Part shown: positions 54,546 through 56,797 of the stretch, one piece after another | How positions within the stretch are numbered: position 1 is the stretch's first letter | Layout of the letters: every line of letters starts with the position of its first letter | Source of the DNA: Burkholderiaceae bacterium | GTDB taxonomy: Bacteria > Pseudomonadota > Gammaproteobacteria > Burkholderiales > Burkholderiaceae | DNA: 56,797 nucleotides | Direction of reading: 5' to 3' | Assembly: GCA_021166835.1 (NCBI GenBank) | Contig: JAJPEN010000088.1 | Coordinates: 1-56,797, forward strand | Program-made: the position numbers and the translations under genes | Notes under the pieces: generated by a model | The model's input: only the letters and a program-made list of their open reading frames with translations | Databases searched by the model: none | What the model was told of the DNA's origin: nothing

Positions 54546-55489
54546 GTCGGTCTCCGGCGCTGGTGCACGGCGCGCCGTGCAAAACTCTTTTCGCGCTCCT
54601 GCGGATCGGACGCGATGCGAAGCCAGCTCGCCAGCAGGTTGACGCCGAGCACCGACATCGCGATCGCCGCGCCAGGGAAGGTCACCAGCCACCAGGCGCG
54701 GAACATGTATTCCTTGCCGTTCGCCACGTCGAGACCCCAGGAGGTGGCGGGCGGCTGTACGCCCAGGCCGAGAAACGACAGGGCCGCTTCGGCAAGCACG
54801 ATCCGCGCGAACTCGAGGATGGCAAGCGTGAGCAGCGGCGACACGAGATTCGGCAGGACGTGGCGGAAAACCACGCGCAGCGACCGGCAGCCGACCATCT
54901 CCGCGGCCTCGACGTAGGGCAACTGGCGCACCGAAAGAACCGAGCCACGCACCATCCGTGCGTAGACCATCCATCCGTTGATCGCGAGCACCGCGATGAG
55001 CGATCCCATGCTGGGCCCGACGACGGCGAGGATGATCAGCGCGAGCAACAAGCCCGGGAAAGCGACCTGCGTATCGACCCAGCGCATGATGAAAGCATCG
55101 GTGCGGCCGCCGAAATAGCCCGCCAGCAGGCCCATCACCGTACCGAAGCCGCCGGCGAGCAGCACGACGCCGGCGCCCACCGCCAGCGAGACGCGCGAGC
55201 CGTGGATCAGCCGCGACAATACGTCGCGCCCGAGGTGGTCGGTGCCGAGCAGGTAGGTCCAGGTGCCCTTGTCGAGCCATACGGGCGGCAGCAGGCGTGC
55301 CCGCAGATTCTGCGCGGCCGGGTCGTGCGGCGCGATCAGCGACGCGAAAGCCGCGGTGAGGACGAGCAGCACCACCAGCGTCAGGCCGACGAGCGCGGTC
55401 TTGTCGTGCCGGATCTCGCGCCCCCATCCGCGCACGCTGGCGAACAATTCGTAGGGGCGCCCGCGCAGCGATTCGGCGACGGCGCTCAT
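54542..55489 (-). CDS. Peptide-type ABC transporter permease (DppC/OppC-like)
   Basis: This 315-residue inner-membrane permease has the OppC-type N-terminal segment (HDKTALVGLTLVVLLVLTAAFASLIAPHDP), the LLGTDHLGRDVLSRLIHGSR motif and an EAA loop (YVEAAEMVGCRSLRVVFRHVLPN). It ends with a basic tail. Stop and start overlap flanking genes by 4 bp. Confidence 0.93.
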
Positions 55490-56406
55490 GTCAGCTTCAT
55501 CCGGGGATCGACGCGCTGGTAAATCGCATCGAGCGCGATGTTGGTGACGACCACCAGCGCGGCCACGGTGAAGACCACCGACTGCAGCAGAATCAGGTCG
55601 TGACGCTCGATCGCCTGCATCGTGGCCAGGCCGAGTCCCGGCCAGGCAAACACTGTTTCGACCACCACCGAATAGCCGGCCAGGGCGCGGATCACTTCCC
55701 AGCCGGCGAGCGTGAGGATCGGTACCAGCGCATTGCGCAACGCGTGCACGCCGACCACGCGAAACCGCGACAACCCCTTGGCACGGGCCGTGCGCGCGTA
55801 TTGCTGGTTCAATTCGTCGATCATCGCCGAGCGAACGGTCATCACCAGCCGCGCCAGCGCCGGCAGTGCCATCGTGATCATCGGCAGCACGACGTGCGCA
55901 GGCGTGCCCGTGCCCGAGGTCGGCAGCCAGTGCAGCCGCACTGCGAAGAGATAGATGAGAATCAGGCCGAGCCAGAACTGCGGAATCGAAAGCCCGGCGA
56001 GGCTGAATGAAACAGTGAACTGATCGGCGCCGCCGCCGGGCCGCAGCGCCGCGACGATCCCGATCGGAATCGCCAGCACGATCGCAAGACCGATGCCGAG
56101 GAATGTGAGCAGCAGCGTGGCCGGCAACTTTTCGAGCACGATCTCCATCGCGGGCCTTCGCTGCCACAGCGAATCGCCGAAGTCCAGGCGCGCGGCGCCG
56201 GCGACGAATTCGCCGAACTGGACGGCGATCGGCCGGTCGAATCCGAGTTCATGTTCGAAAGCGCTGCGCTGCTCGGCGGTTGCCTCGAGCGGCAGCATCA
56301 TCGCGACCGGATCACCGACCATCCTCGTGACCACGAACACGATCACCGTCACGCCGAAGATGACGATGAGCCCGTGCCACAACCGGCTCAATAGATGGCG
56401 CCCCAT
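55486..56406 (-). CDS. Peptide-type ABC transporter permease (DppB/OppB-like)
   Basis: This 306-residue permease has the DppB N-terminus (LLSRLWHGLIVIFGVTVIVFVVTRMVGDP), GDSLWQRRPAMEIV and an EAA loop (YARTARAKGLSRFRVVGVHALRNAL). It is 7 bp after the binding-protein gene and overlaps DppC. Cargo could be peptides, opines or glutathione-like solutes. Confidence 0.93.
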   Translation of the reverse strand: MGRHLLSRLWHGLIVIFGVTVIVFVVTRMVGDPVAMMLPLEATAEQRSAFEHELGFDRPIAVQFGEFVAGAARLDFGDSLWQRRPAMEIVLEKLPATLLLTFLGIGLAIVLAIPIGIVAALRPGGGADQFTVSFSLAGLSIPQFWLGLILIYLFAVRLHWLPTSGTGTPAHVVLPMITMALPALARLVMTVRSAMIDELNQQYARTARAKGLSRFRVVGVHALRNALVPILTLAGWEVIRALAGYSVVVETVFAWPGLGLATMQAIERHDLILLQSVVFTVAALVVVTNIALDAIYQRVDPRMKLT

Positions 56407-56413
56407 GTCGCGC

Positions 56414-56797
56414 TCACCGGAACGACATTTCCTTGACCAGGATCTTTCCGTCCACGCGCGGCGTCCACTGCAGGCGCTTGCTCGTGCCGTAGACGTCCTC
56501 GATGTTCAGCAGCCACACGAAATAGGCGTTGTCCCACGCGCGCTGGACCGCCTGGTGATACATCGCGCGGCGCTTGCCCGTGTCGACTTCGGTACGCGCC
56601 GAGTCGATCAGCCGGGCCAGTTCGGCGTCGGTGTTCGATGCGCCCACGCCGCCGGCCTTGTAGTAGGCGGACAGGCTGCGGTCGGCGTCCATCATCTCGT
56701 TGGAATTGACGACGAAGATCGCGTCGGCCCGCGTGTTGCGATCGAAGAGGCGGTTCAGGTACTCGCCGAACTCGTAGATCTTCACGTCGACTTTCAG
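56414..56797 (-). CDS. Peptide-type ABC transporter binding protein, C-terminal part (cut by window edge)
   Basis: The last 127 residues of an extracellular solute-binding protein family 5 member read in frame to the window edge. Visible C-terminal features are the ARLIDSARTEVDTGKRRAMYHQAVQRAWDNAYFVWLLN helix and a VYGTSKRLQWTPRVDGKI tail. It heads the Dpp-like operon. The ligand cannot be judged from this part. Confidence 0.88.
   Translation of the reverse strand: MKVDVKIYEFGEYLNRLFDRNTRADAIFVVNSNEMMDADRSLSAYYKAGGVGASNTDAELARLIDSARTEVDTGKRRAMYHQAVQRAWDNAYFVWLLNIEDVYGTSKRLQWTPRVDGKILVKEMSFR

Overview
The window is about 56.8 kb of GC-rich, tightly packed bacterial DNA. Short or overlapping gene junctions, TRAP and NitT/TauT transporters, an Xsc/Pta sulfonate branch and a 4-hydroxybenzoyl-CoA reductase operon behind an FNR-type box point to a metabolically versatile, facultatively anaerobic proteobacterium. 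A betaproteobacterium is my best guess, but this is inference from gene content. I found no rRNA, tRNA, CRISPR array or intact insertion sequence.

Region 1 (1-18.7 kb) holds a cut-off acylating aldehyde dehydrogenase and a beta-keto acid cleavage enzyme (BKACE) on the minus strand. These are divergent from a long plus-strand run: a three-gene biotin-dependent carboxylase (carrier, biotin carboxylase, OadA-like carboxyltransferase), a complete NitT/TauT ABC importer, a TSUP exporter, a CaiB-type CoA-transferase, two complete TRAP transporters in mirror order, a crotonase, an acyl-CoA dehydrogenase and an IclR regulator. Region 2 (18.7-28.4 kb, minus strand) holds a second IclR regulator, a YeiH-type exporter, sulfoacetaldehyde acetyltransferase (xsc), a second TSUP exporter, phosphate acetyltransferase (pta), both subunits of a 3-oxoacid CoA-transferase, an MDR oxidoreductase and a ROK regulator. 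Region 3 (28.5-35.6 kb, plus strand) holds an acetoacetate-decarboxylase-family gene, a second NitT/TauT importer and a second, paralogous carboxylase module.

Regions 1 and 2 together suggest an undescribed sulfonate route. A methyl-ketone sulfonate such as acetonesulfonate would be imported and carboxylated on its methyl group by the biotin enzyme. BKACE would cleave the product with acetyl-CoA to sulfoacetyl-CoA plus acetoacetate. The acylating dehydrogenase would reduce sulfoacetyl-CoA to sulfoacetaldehyde, and Xsc would release sulfite and acetyl phosphate. Pta would regenerate acetyl-CoA, the CoA-transferase would activate acetoacetate, and the TSUP/YeiH proteins would export sulfite or sulfate. 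The families are seen in the sequence; the substrate and the order of steps are inference.

Region 4 (35.6-45.8 kb) is mixed: an aldo/keto reductase, a half-length asparaginase-like protein, a two-subunit thiamine-diphosphate E1 dehydrogenase without E2/E3, a VapBC-type toxin-antitoxin pair, a CheB-type methylesterase and a large CheB-CheR-PAS-histidine kinase-receiver hybrid. Region 5 (45.8-50.5 kb) is the hcrCAB-type 4-hydroxybenzoyl-CoA reductase operon with a MarR regulator. Region 6 (50.5-56.8 kb) has a DUF3617 protein, an internally deleted AAA/DUF4143 gene behind a perfect 24-bp palindrome, a TMEM175-type channel and a minus-strand peptide-type (Dpp/Opp) ABC operon whose binding protein runs off the window.
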